A DNA stretch of 13,501 nucleotides from the NCBI GenBank assembly GCA_041740995.1, contig JBGSKY010000217.1, positions 1 to 13,501 on the forward strand, read 5' to 3'. Below the pieces are notes generated by a model that worked only from the letters and a program-made list of their open reading frames with translations, had not been told where the DNA came from and made no database searches. This DNA is from JBGSKY01 sp041740995. Its GTDB lineage: Bacteria > Planctomycetota > Planctomycetia > Pirellulales > Pirellulaceae. Position numbers and translations under genes: made by a program. Shown here in pieces: positions 7,442 through 13,501 of this stretch. Position 1 is the stretch's first letter; each line of letters starts with the position of its first letter.

Positions 7442-7702
7442 CTATGATGGCAATGCGAAAGGTTTCTTGCGAACCGCTTTGCGAACGCGCCCGCTGCGAA
7501 TGCACTGCACGCAAACTTTCATGCTGCAATTCCCACCTTCTGGCGTCGCTGCGTTGATCGTTTGCAGGTTTGGTAGAAATCTTCGCTTCGTGATTCCGGT
7601 GATCTTGGTACCAACGCCGCCAAGGTATTTCGCCTTGCCGCGTGTCTCGATTTGATTTCCAACCAGCGGACCTTTGCCGCAAACTTCGCAAACTTTTGCC
7701 AT
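7442..7702 (-). CDS. rpmB: Large ribosomal subunit protein L28 (zinc form)
   Basis: The protein has 86 residues. It opens MAKVCEVCGKGPLVGN, as in standard L28, and continues with KRRFLPNLQTI and the C-terminal SGRVRKAVRKK. Two cysteine pairs, Cys5/Cys8 and Cys64/Cys67 (VCVQC), make the zinc ribbon of the C+ form; Cys59 is extra. L28 is a structural protein of the 50S subunit. The start at ATG 7702 has GGA 8 bases upstream. A good sigma70-type promoter candidate lies 48-75 bases before the start. gatC follows 76 bases later and may be read from the same promoter; no terminator was seen between them. Confidence 0.96.
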   Translation of the reverse strand: MAKVCEVCGKGPLVGNQIETRGKAKYLGGVGTKITGITKRRFLPNLQTINAATPEGGNCSMKVCVQCIRSGRVRKAVRKKPFALPS

Positions 7703-7749
7703 GATTCTAATCCGCTAAATTCGTATTACTCAGGATTTGAGAGGGCCAA

Positions 7750-7777
7750 AGTATAGCGACGACTCAGCACGAATCAA
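7750..7777 (-). promoter_or_regulatory. Candidate sigma70-type promoter for rpmB
   Basis: On the minus strand, TTGATT (7777-7772) and TATACT (7755-7750) are separated by 16 bases, matching 4 of 6 and 5 of 6 of the -35 and -10 consensus. The -10 box ends 47 bases before the rpmB start, in the gap after the threonine aldolase gene. This rests on sequence match only. Confidence 0.4.
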
Positions 7778-7798
7778 CGCCAAAAACCAGCATGAAAA

Positions 7799-8860
7799 CT
7801 AGAAAAGCGAATCCTTCGCGATCTGCAATTCGGGCTGCACCAACGTTTTCGACAGCATTTCGCAGGCTTGCATAGTCGCCGCTCGATCCACATCCAGATG
7901 TGTCACCAAGCGAACATGGTTTGCGGAGATAGATAACGCAAGTAGGCCGTTTGCCTTGAGTGCATCAACTACAACGCTCGCTCCCGCCGTCGATTCAGGC
8001 AGGCGAAAAACTACGATGTTGCTATCGATTTGGTCTGGTTCGAGCATTATGCCCGGTAACTCTCGCAGGCATTTCCCAAGCAGCCGAGCATTTTCATGGT
8101 CTTCGATTAGGCGGCTCCGATGATGCTGCAAGGCATGCAACGCACCGGCCGCGATGATTCCAGCTTGTCGCATTCCACCGCCAAAAAGCTTTCTCGCCCG
8201 ACGAGCTTCTTCGATAAACTCGCGCGATCCAGCCAGAGCCGAACCGATCGGTGCTCCGAGGCCTTTAGAGAAACAGACCGATACGCTGTCAAAACTCCCA
8301 GCCCAACGCCAAGCTTCGATTCCCGTTTGGGCAACCGCGTTAAACAATCGAGCACCATCCAAATGGCAGGCCAGCTCATGAGACCTCGCCCACCGACAAA
8401 CGCTCTCCAACTGCTCAAGCGGCCATATCCGACCGCCGCCCCGATTATGCGTATTTTCAAGACAGACCAGTTTTGTCCCGACGCAGTGATCTGATGGCTG
8501 CCGCACCTTCCCTACCAAATCATCGATATCGAATATTCCGTCTTTGCCTAAAACAGTCCGTGCAACTAGTCCGCTAAGCTGCGCGAATGCTCCTTGTTCC
8601 CAATTATAAATGTGGCAATATTCTTCGCATAAAAAATCATCGCCAGGCTTGCAGTGAATACGCAAAGCGACCTGGTTAGTCATTGTTCCGCTGGGCATAA
8701 AGATCGCATCCTCAGTCCCCAGAAACTCCGACGTCATCGCCTCAAGCTTTTGAACGGTCGGATCGATATCGAGCACCGCGTCGCCAACCTCAGCATCGGC
8801 CATCGCCTGACGCATCGCTGCTGTCGGCTGGGTAACTGTATCACTTCGAAGATCAATCAT
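7799..8860 (-). CDS. ltaE: Low-specificity L-threonine aldolase (PLP enzyme, beta-eliminating lyase family)
   Basis: This enzyme cleaves L-threonine or allo-threonine to glycine and acetaldehyde with pyridoxal phosphate. The sequence is 353 residues from ATG 8860, giving MIDLRSDTVTQPTAAMR, the classic family opening. A longer frame from ATG 8929, preceded by AAGGTGG, would add 23 atypical residues and runs into the decayed FGE-like gene, so I reject it. Key parts are the MPSGTMTNQ cofactor-phosphate loop at 55-63, His83 for ring stacking, HLDGARLFNA at 166-175 with the aspartate that pairs with the cofactor nitrogen, and SVCFSKGLGAPIGS with the Schiff-base Lys199. Length is normal. It lies 96 bases upstream of rpmB on the same strand. 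Glycine production has no obvious tie to glyS further on. Other beta-eliminating lyases are possible but fit less well. Confidence 0.92.
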   Translation of the reverse strand: MIDLRSDTVTQPTAAMRQAMADAEVGDAVLDIDPTVQKLEAMTSEFLGTEDAIFMPSGTMTNQVALRIHCKPGDDFLCEEYCHIYNWEQGAFAQLSGLVARTVLGKDGIFDIDDLVGKVRQPSDHCVGTKLVCLENTHNRGGGRIWPLEQLESVCRWARSHELACHLDGARLFNAVAQTGIEAWRWAGSFDSVSVCFSKGLGAPIGSALAGSREFIEEARRARKLFGGGMRQAGIIAAGALHALQHHRSRLIEDHENARLLGKCLRELPGIMLEPDQIDSNIVVFRLPESTAGASVVVDALKANGLLALSISANHVRLVTHLDVDRAATMQACEMLSKTLVQPELQIAKDSLF

Positions 8861-8901
8861 AAGTTTTTGGTGAGCGGTGAATGGCGTAGGCGAAGGTAGT
8901 T

Positions 8902-9342
8902 TCAAGATCCACTGCCTTTGTTGGTGCATCCGAGCAAACCACCTTTAGCAGTAAACCTAACAGCGTCGTACATCGCGAAGATACCAAAATCATTCGGCTT
9001 CATCGTGCCAGCCGGTCGGTAAACGACCTCTTCGTCATAATTAACTGCCGTGTCGTAGTATTAAAAATACTTGTCCGCCAGAGCGTCGGCCATCCCATAG
9101 TATCGAAATGATGTTTTCGTCGCCGCACAGGCAAACCGCCATTCCGCCGCAGTGGGTAATCGATGCGCACCGTATTTCACTATCTCTTCGTCATCGAACT
9201 CTAGATCATCCTCAGTAAGCTCCTTGGGATAAGAATATGAGGGATCCGAATTCAGTTCGCGACTGATCCCTCGGCTATTTATTAAGATCACAACAGGTGC
9301 CCACAATAGCTGGCACCTATTATGCTCCCAGGCCTGAAGCAA
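8902..9342 (-). pseudogene. Remnant of a formylglycine-generating-enzyme / SUMF1-type domain
   Basis: The minus-strand frame encodes an FGE-sulfatase-family signature: HRLPTAAEWRFACAATKTSF (compare the usual YRLPTEAEWEYACRAG-), then about 30 residues later RPAGTMKPNDFGIFAMY (compare PVGSLKPNDFGLFDMHGNV). Between them the frame is cut by TAA at 9061-9063, directly after ADKYF; translation on the far side resumes as YYDTAVNYDEEVV without a frame change. The expected continuation NVWEWC is lost: the frame ends at TGA 8902-8904 after unrelated residues. Upstream of 9342 the frame soon meets another stop and there is no proper start. The family includes formylglycine-generating enzymes, EgtB-like enzymes and C-terminal domains of planctomycete protein kinases; which parent this came from cannot be said. 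Confidence 0.8.
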
Positions 9343-9445
9343 AACTCCGATTTTCTAGGCAACTATCCGGCGACGACTACGAGAACAGCAATGTAGCCGG
9401 AAACAAACGAGGCTTACCTAACCGCAATCGCACACGAAAGGGACA

Positions 9446-9702
9446 ATCAAGGCAGCCTACATCAAGTTTGACGGTATCGATTGTGAAGCTAAAGACAAGG
9501 CACACCAAAAGTGAAGTGGCCTCGAGAATTTCACGCAAGTTGTTCACAAACCGGGTGCAGGTGCTACTGGTGCCGCCCGACGACGTGGTACCGTCATGGT
9601 TGAGGACCTTCAGCGCAACAAACTGATGGACCAGTCCAGCCCGAAGATTGCCCAAGCCGTTTGCAAAACAAGGTTTTAGCAAAGGTCGAGATCCACGTAG
9701 AC
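9446..9702 (+). pseudogene. Remnant of an Hcp1-family protein (type VI secretion tube-like)
   Basis: The plus-strand frame reads AAYIKFDGIDCEAKDKAHQK, like the YIKFDGIDGEAKDK-H-KW opening of Hcp1/DUF796 proteins, and then meets TGA at 9512-9514. Past the stop it continues in the same frame as TQVVHKPGAGATGAARRRG and MDQSSPKIAQAVCK, again in family order. Near 9665-9669 a loss equal to one base shifts the frame; the next part (NKVLAKVEIHVDS) is the conserved strand that normally follows. No start codon suits the first part, and after about 9702 the sequence is not recognisable with confidence. Hcp proteins form hexameric rings in type VI secretion tubes; planctomycetes carry many free-standing relatives of unknown role. 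Two separate lesions make this a clear pseudogene. Confidence 0.75.
9536..9558 (+). repeat. Copy A of a 23-base imperfect repeat (Hcp-like HKP segment)
   Basis: This segment matches 11614-11636 at 21 of 23 positions in the same orientation (CAAGTTKTTCACAAACCGG core). Both copies encode QV(V/F)HKP in the Hcp-like frame. They lie on either side of the intact LEPR gene. Confidence 0.55.
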
Positions 9703-10070
9703 AGCTTGAGTCTGCGGCGCAGATGTTGTGCGGGCAAACCGTAGTGGGATAGTCGCTCGTACGAATGCTGAACGCTGCAGGAGATCAACTCGGTAACGAA
9801 GTCGACTGGGGTGAATTTTCGGACTCCGATTCGACGGTGGGTAGTCAAGGCATTGGCCTGATCGATGCTTAAGGCATTCGCCAATTCATTCGCTTCGCAC
9901 CGACATGACAGAGTGTCGCCACGCGTGGGGACCTTTGCGGCGCGAGGCGCAACGTGGGGGGCCTCAGCCATATCATTGGCTCGAATCCAAGCGTGTGGTG
10001 ATCCGAGCCAAACAAACTTCCAGAACTGAGTGAAATCCGCGTTGCCAAGTCCTTTCGTGCCCTGGAGAAG
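9703..10070. other. Gene-less stretch with degraded sequence
   Basis: I can support no gene here. The plus strand has a short piece, GDQLGNEVDWGEFS near 9780-9825, that might be the tail of the Hcp remnant. The minus strand over 9750-9900 reads ANALSIDQANALTTHRR, then RKFTPVDFVTEL, which faintly resembles the N-terminus of some DDE transposases. The two readings exclude each other. An 8-bp inverted repeat lies at 9976-10011. GGAG at 10064-10067 is the likely ribosome binding site of the next gene. Confidence 0.4.
9976..10011. repeat. 8-bp inverted repeat upstream of the LEPR gene
   Basis: TTGGCTCG (9976-9983) and CGAGCCAA (10004-10011) are perfect inverted arms around a 20-base spacer, 60 bases before the start at 10071. 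No T-run follows on either strand, so it is not an intrinsic terminator. An operator or messenger hairpin is possible, but dyads of this size occur by chance in a window this long. Confidence 0.3.
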
Positions 10071-11591
10071 ATGATGCTTATTGCCTTTAGAAAAATACGC
10101 CGTCGTTTGCGCAATCTGTTGGTGGCCTCAAAGCGACGATCTGCAAATCGGGTACTGTGTAGCGAATCTCTTGAGCCCAGGCAACTAATGGCCGGAGATA
10201 CTCCTTCAACTTTGGCTCGCGCTGTAAATCTTGGCAGTGTGACGAAGACGGCGATCGTTCGTTCTGATTCGGTTAGCCCAGCAGATGATATCGACATGTA
10301 CAAGTTCACTGCGAGAGCCGGCCAACGTATTGGGATTGATATCGACACCATCTTCAATGGCCCGCTGGGATTAGGTTCCTATCTGCGCATCTTTGATTCT
10401 CAAGGCCGAGCACTTGCTTACAACAACGATCGTCTGGCACCGGGAGATCCTCCTCCTGCACGCGACGCAGGAAGCGCGGGTTTCGATTCCTACATCGATT
10501 ACACTTTCTCAACCGGGGGAGAATATTACGTAGGTGTCACCAACTGGCAAAATCGCGTTTACAATCCCATATCGGGTAAGCCTGCCTTAGGTTCTGATTC
10601 CCGCTACCTCACTGGTGAGTACACTCTGGTGGTTGCTGATCTTTCACCGCCCGTCGACCTCAAACTCAAATCAGCTTCGTGGAATGGCCTTTCCGCAACC
10701 GGAAAATCACCTGCCGCATTAATTCAGTTGGGATTGGAAGTGAATGGAGCCTCGGGCAATGTCGCCGTCCGCATTTACCAGTCAAACAATTCGACGCTTG
10801 AGAAATCGACGGACCAGCGGCTTAGCGACACAACCGTTTCTGTAACAGGCAATTCGAGTCAATTGCGAGTGATATCGTTGGCTGCTCCTCCGGCAAACGG
10901 TGCCCGCGCCGAATATGTGATCATTGAACTGGATCCGGATGCGAAGTGGAAAGAGGCCAACCGGGGGAACAACGTATTCGCGCTAAGAATTGCGGAATCC
11001 AATCCCCTTTCTTTTGAGCTGCAGACAACTGCCCCGATTGCCAACACTCGCATGGATCGTGTTGAACTTTGGTTAAGGAACAACCGTTCGCTGATAAATG
11101 CAGAAGCAAAGTCACGCAACATCGCTCCCGAAGCAATTGCAGGCATCATTGCTTGGGAAGCATTGAACAATGTCAAACCGGCCCCTGATATGCCGTCTTA
11201 CGGTGTCGGAAAGGTCCATGCATTTGAACTTTCGGGCGAATCCTTAGCGGTGGCCGTTGAACGACTGGGCTACGTTCCAAATCTCTTTCTGCTACAGCGA
11301 ATCGAAAAACTGAAAACCGTTGCTGGCTCCATAAAATACATCGGTGGGATACTGGATGCATTCAGTGACATTGCTGAATCGGTTGGCTCCCAAGCAAAAC
11401 TAAGAACGCGAGCGGAAATTTTGGCAACGCTTTACCAAGGCATTAGTCGCAACAACGTCCCTGTTCGACTCAACAATGCGGCTGACTACTTCAAGGAAAA
11501 AGTGCGGACAGGTGAAAGCTACTCTCCCAATGCTGAAATGGGCACGTGGGTGTCGAAGAACATTGCTTTCCTGAAAAGAGCCTTGCAATAG
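10071..11591 (+). CDS. Secreted LEPR-XLL protein with PPC-like, CARDB-like and lysozyme-like domains
   Basis: The protein has 506 residues. The start is ATG 10071 or, with better spacing from GGAG, ATG 10074. The N-terminus is very basic (RKIRRRLRNLL, KRRS) and carries LEPRQLM at 34-40, the planctomycete LEPR-XLL motif linked to export. Residues ~47-190 look like a bacterial pre-peptidase C-terminal (PPC/DVUA0089-like) beta domain: DIDMYKFTARAGQRI, then LRIFDSQGRALAYNND, then GEYYVGV. Residues ~193-308 resemble a CARDB beta-sandwich ending ...NRGNNVFALRI. Residues ~325-506 are helical. RNIAPEAIAGIIAWEALNN, with Glu363 in a good position to be the acid, then YGVGKVH, and a C-terminal ILATLYQG / GTWVSKN pattern recall lysozyme/transglycosylase-like domains of secreted bacterial enzymes. 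Cell-wall cleavage is an inference. It is the only intact gene among decayed ones, with remnants on both sides. Confidence 0.85.
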   Translation: MMLIAFRKIRRRLRNLLVASKRRSANRVLCSESLEPRQLMAGDTPSTLARAVNLGSVTKTAIVRSDSVSPADDIDMYKFTARAGQRIGIDIDTIFNGPLGLGSYLRIFDSQGRALAYNNDRLAPGDPPPARDAGSAGFDSYIDYTFSTGGEYYVGVTNWQNRVYNPISGKPALGSDSRYLTGEYTLVVADLSPPVDLKLKSASWNGLSATGKSPAALIQLGLEVNGASGNVAVRIYQSNNSTLEKSTDQRLSDTTVSVTGNSSQLRVISLAAPPANGARAEYVIIELDPDAKWKEANRGNNVFALRIAESNPLSFELQTTAPIANTRMDRVELWLRNNRSLINAEAKSRNIAPEAIAGIIAWEALNNVKPAPDMPSYGVGKVHAFELSGESLAVAVERLGYVPNLFLLQRIEKLKTVAGSIKYIGGILDAFSDIAESVGSQAKLRTRAEILATLYQGISRNNVPVRLNNAADYFKEKVRTGESYSPNAEMGTWVSKNIAFLKRALQ

Positions 11592-11659
11592 ATAACGACG
11601 GGCGATTGAATACCAAGTTTTTCACAAACCGGATGCGGCAGCGAAGGGACAAGCCTGGG
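11592..11659 (+). pseudogene. Second short Hcp-like scrap
   Basis: Just after the LEPR gene stop, the plus strand reads AIEYQVFHKPDAAAKGQ. It resembles the QVVHKPGAGATG segment of the Hcp remnant at 9536-9570, and the DNA matches at 21 of 23 bases (11614-11636 against 9536-9558). There is no start and no further family sequence: from about 11660 the meaningful reading is the EF-hand fragment on the other strand. The piece is too short to be sure. Confidence 0.4.
11614..11636 (+). repeat. Copy B of a 23-base imperfect repeat (Hcp-like HKP segment)
   Basis: Second copy of the segment at 9536-9558, with 21 of 23 bases identical in the same orientation. The mismatches are at 11620 (T for G) and 11633 (A for G). 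Confidence 0.55.
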
Positions 11660-11896
11660 GCACAGCCGGCAACCTCGTCGGCTTGAAGACTTCCATCACC
11701 GTTTCTGTCTAGCAGTTTCGCCAGCAGACCTTCACCCAGTCGCCCGCCCGCCAGACGACTAAAGAAACCTGTTTGAGATTGAATCCGACGCTTCAGACTC
11801 TCTCGAGTCTGCTCGCGAATTTCAGCTTCCAATACGGGCCGCTTGCTTTCGTCTGCGGCAATTACTTGCAATGTAATTGAACCCATCTCATCAAGC

Positions 11897-12293
11897 GTCC
11901 GCTTGATAAAGCCGATCTGGGTTAATGATCAGCTCCTCGAATCGAGTGACGAATACGAATTGATTTGTGGAGAGGGGCGTCTCCTGGCTCACAAACAACT
12001 CGGCAAGACGCATGTGGTTGGCAGAGGTGGTGAACTGAACTCGCAAAGAAGCGCTGCTGCAATCGTTGCTCGAAAATATTGCTCGCACGAAACCAGGGAG
12101 CATGGATTTCGCTCGCGAACTGAAACGACTACACGATGAAGGCTGGGACTACAGGCAGATCGCGAAGATCGCTTGCAAGTACATTCGCAGCTACATCAGC
12201 GCGGTGGAACAGGGCGAGCAACGTTTGCTCCAATTTGCACGCGAGTTTTTGGTCGCGAAGCGAACGAGCGTCAAGGCAGTGACGTTACGGTAA
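11897..12293 (+). pseudogene. ParB/KorB-type partition protein remnant
   Basis: The plus strand gives the ParB N-terminal domain: VRLIKPIWVNDQLL, ELICGEGRLLAHKQLGKTHV with the GE-R-AH box of the CTP-binding fold. An extra G at about 12020 shifts the frame. In the new frame comes AEVVN, then TGA at 12036-12038, then TRKEALLQSLLENIARTKPG and the KorB-like helix-turn-helix (ARELKRLHDEGWDYRQIAKI). The recognition helix is shortened: ACK joins straight to YIRSYISAVEQGEQ, where relatives have about three or four more residues such as SESY. After QGEQRLLQ the sequence is no longer family-like and stops at 12291-12293. ParB-family proteins load on parS-type sites in chromosome or plasmid segregation; planctomycete homologues of this subtype often look mobile-element borne. 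It ends convergent with the DD-carboxypeptidase gene, overlapping its stop by 9 bases. Confidence 0.8.
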
Positions 12294-13501
12294 ATTCGTG
12301 AGTGACCATCGGAACAAATTTCGTGTGTCGCAGTAGCGAGCCTTTGTATCCGACGAACCCAGCACGACAACGATTCGCGACTTGCCTTCTCGAGACCCAA
12401 GTGCAACCAAGCAAGCACCTGCGGCGTCGGTCGTGCCAGTCTTCATGCCGATGAACCCTTCGATATCGAGCAACTGGTTCGTATTTCGCCACACGACCGT
12501 TCGACGATATCCTTGTTGGCTGTTGACGGTGCAAGCATGCTGTCGAGTTGAAACGAGGCGTTGAATTTGTTCGTCTTGCGAGGCTGCGAAAGCTAATCGA
12601 GCGAGGTCCGCCGCCGTCGTCAGGTGTTCTGGTTCCGACAGCCCGTGTGGATTCTCGAAGTGAGTTGAGTTCATGCCAAGCTCATTCGCGCGTGAGTTCA
12701 TCTTTGCAACAAACGCGTCGACCGGATCATCAAATGTCTCGGAAAGCTCTTGTTGGAACCGCTCGCCAAAGTGTTCTGCAAACGCGATCGATGCGTCATT
12801 GCCGGAGGGCAACAGCAAGCCATAAAGCAATTCCGCAACCGTGACTTGCTCGCCAGCTCTCAGTGCACTGGATGAACCGATCGTGTTATCCGCATTCTTG
12901 CTAAACGTGACGATTTCATCAGCGACATTCGGGTTCTTGGCGATCATTTCCACGACGAGAAATGCCGTCATGAGCTTCGTCGTGCTCGCCGGCGCCCGTG
13001 GCTCATTCGCATTGAATCCACTCAATTCGTCGCCAGTCACCGCATCGGCAATGACCCAAGCTTTGCACGTCACAGTCGGCGGATCGGAAACCGTTGGTGC
13101 CGGTTGTTTCGGGAGCATCGCGACGCGTGCATTGAATTGGTCGGGGTCTTCGTTAAGCTCAGTCTCATCAACAAGCGGTCCCAGTTCTTTCCAAGTCGCA
13201 GGATCGAGGACTCCGGACGATTCGATGTTGTGCTCAAGTTGAAAACGCTTCACAGCACTCTCGGTCCCGGGACCGAAGTCACCATCAACGCTCAAGTTTG
13301 CAGAAGGTTTGAGTCGTGCGTTCAGTGTTCGTTGGAGCGCCTCGACCAACAGCCCTGTTACGCCACGACGCAGAGTCGTTGACGGTTCATCGTGACCAAA
13401 TCGCTGGACAATGACTCGTCCGATCTTGGAGCATAAAAGCTCGGCCTCGTTGCTATCGGACCAAGTCTGGTCGGCATTCTTGTTCGTCAAGACACAAACC
13501 G
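12285..13501 (-). CDS. Peptidoglycan-binding / S11 D-Ala-D-Ala carboxypeptidase fusion, 5' end outside window
   Basis: The enzyme trims or hydrolyses the terminal D-alanine of peptidoglycan stem peptides, outside the cytoplasmic membrane. Numbering from the TTG at 13490, a peptidoglycan-binding_1 domain spans ~43-105 (LQRTLNARL, VDGDFGPGTESAVKRFQ). A linker follows, then the S11 peptidase domain with its three motifs in order: SxxK Ser169-Lys172 (PASTTKLM), SGN 229-231 (LLPSGNDAS) and KTG 350-352 (GMKTGTTDAAG). The frame has no stop before the window edge and TTG 13490 is a poor start. The first visible residues (VCVLTNKNADQTWSDSNE, then KIGRVIVQRFG) look like the end of another enzymatic domain, reminiscent of the C-terminus of serine-hydrolase/beta-lactamase-like proteins, so the protein probably continues upstream. 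The export signal would then lie outside the window. No neighbour links it to a division operon. Confidence 0.9.
   Translation of the reverse strand, partial: VCVLTNKNADQTWSDSNEAELLCSKIGRVIVQRFGHDEPSTTLRRGVTGLLVEALQRTLNARLKPSANLSVDGDFGPGTESAVKRFQLEHNIESSGVLDPATWKELGPLVDETELNEDPDQFNARVAMLPKQPAPTVSDPPTVTCKAWVIADAVTGDELSGFNANEPRAPASTTKLMTAFLVVEMIAKNPNVADEIVTFSKNADNTIGSSSALRAGEQVTVAELLYGLLLPSGNDASIAFAEHFGERFQQELSETFDDPVDAFVAKMNSRANELGMNSTHFENPHGLSEPEHLTTAADLARLAFAASQDEQIQRLVSTRQHACTVNSQQGYRRTVVWRNTNQLLDIEGFIGMKTGTTDAAGACLVALGSREGKSRIVVVLGSSDTKARYCDTRNLFRWSLTNLP

Larger units (their letters stand above)
11491..11886 (-). pseudogene. EF-hand protein fragment
   Basis: The open frame from ATG 11886 has 131 codons, but only about the first 72 look like real protein: a charged helical part (EAEIREQTRESLKRRIQSQ), a Gly/Leu-rich stretch, then a calcium-binding EF-hand loop DRNGDGSLQADE at 11709-11674. 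The Asp, Asn, Asp, Ser and final Glu stand at the metal-ligand positions 1, 3, 5, 7 and 12. Right after the loop the sequence changes character (Cys-rich, basic) and the frame runs antisense through the end of the LEPR gene to 11491, so the normal C-terminus with a second EF-hand is missing. Upstream the frame also continues as family-like sequence (GFIKRTLDE) before a stop, where it collides with the ParB remnant on the opposite strand. The fragment is probably cut at both ends. No signal peptide is present. EF-hand proteins are abundant in planctomycetes; the parent's function is unknown. Confidence 0.55.

Noticed and set aside
8861..8929. Longer threonine aldolase start at ATG 8929 with a good AAGGTGG ribosome binding site
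   Set aside because: The extra 23 residues are not family-like and the region is the tail of the decayed FGE gene; family proteins begin MIDLRSDTVT-like.
9976..9990. T-arm-like sequence (TTGG CTCGAAT CCAA) suggesting a tRNA remnant
   Set aside because: No acceptor, anticodon or D arm could be matched around it, and the same bases form part of an 8-bp inverted repeat.
9869..10357. 162-codon minus-strand open frame
   Set aside because: It is antisense to the start of the LEPR gene, which has clear domains and a ribosome binding site; nothing recognisable in the product.
9512..12038. In-frame TGA codons in the Hcp and ParB remnants as selenocysteine sites
   Set aside because: No SECIS-like hairpin was seen after either TGA, neither family uses selenocysteine, and both genes also carry frameshifts.
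11891..12103. 70-codon minus-strand open frame
   Set aside because: It is antisense to the ParB remnant, whose conserved boxes explain the sequence better.

Overview
The window looks like chromosome of a planctomycete, probably of the Pirellula/Rhodopirellula kind. The grounds are a secreted protein with the planctomycete 'LEPR-XLL' N-terminal motif, a PEP-CTERM anchored CHRD protein, a small exported protein of a type I associate with this phylum, and an alpha2-type glycyl-tRNA synthetase beside prfA/prmC. This assignment comes from recalled families and was not checked by a search.

Positions 1-8860 are mostly housekeeping genes on the minus strand. In transcription order they are: threonine aldolase (ltaE-like); rpmB (L28) with a candidate promoter; gatC; a lone plus-strand CHRD/PEP-CTERM gene; rpmE (L31) with a clear intrinsic terminator; prfA, prmC, glyS and a small exported protein, closely spaced and probably co-transcribed; an exported cupredoxin-like copper protein; and a two-gene module of an 83-residue protein plus a nucleotidyltransferase. 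The nucleotidyltransferase is broken by two in-frame TAG codons. PrfA and PrmC form a functional pair, since PrmC methylates the GGQ glutamine of release factors. L28 and L31 are both the zinc-cysteine forms.

Positions 8902-12293 are different: a gene graveyard holding pieces of several unrelated genes on both strands. They are a formylglycine-generating-enzyme/SUMF1-type domain with an internal TAA, an Hcp1-family protein with a TGA and a frameshift, a second short Hcp-like scrap, an EF-hand fragment, and a ParB/KorB-type partition protein with a one-base insertion, a TGA and a shortened helix-turn-helix. One intact gene sits inside it (10071-11591): a predicted secreted 506-residue protein with an LEPR motif, a PPC-like beta domain, a CARDB-like beta domain and a helical C-terminus resembling lysozyme-type enzymes.

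The right end (12285 to the edge) carries a minus-strand cell-wall enzyme, a peptidoglycan-binding domain fused to an S11 D-Ala-D-Ala carboxypeptidase. Its 5' end runs off the window. No rRNA, complete tRNA, CRISPR array or complete insertion sequence was seen. I did not find a convincing new multi-gene system. The best leads are the secreted LEPR/lysozyme-like protein inside the graveyard and the decayed nucleotidyltransferase module.
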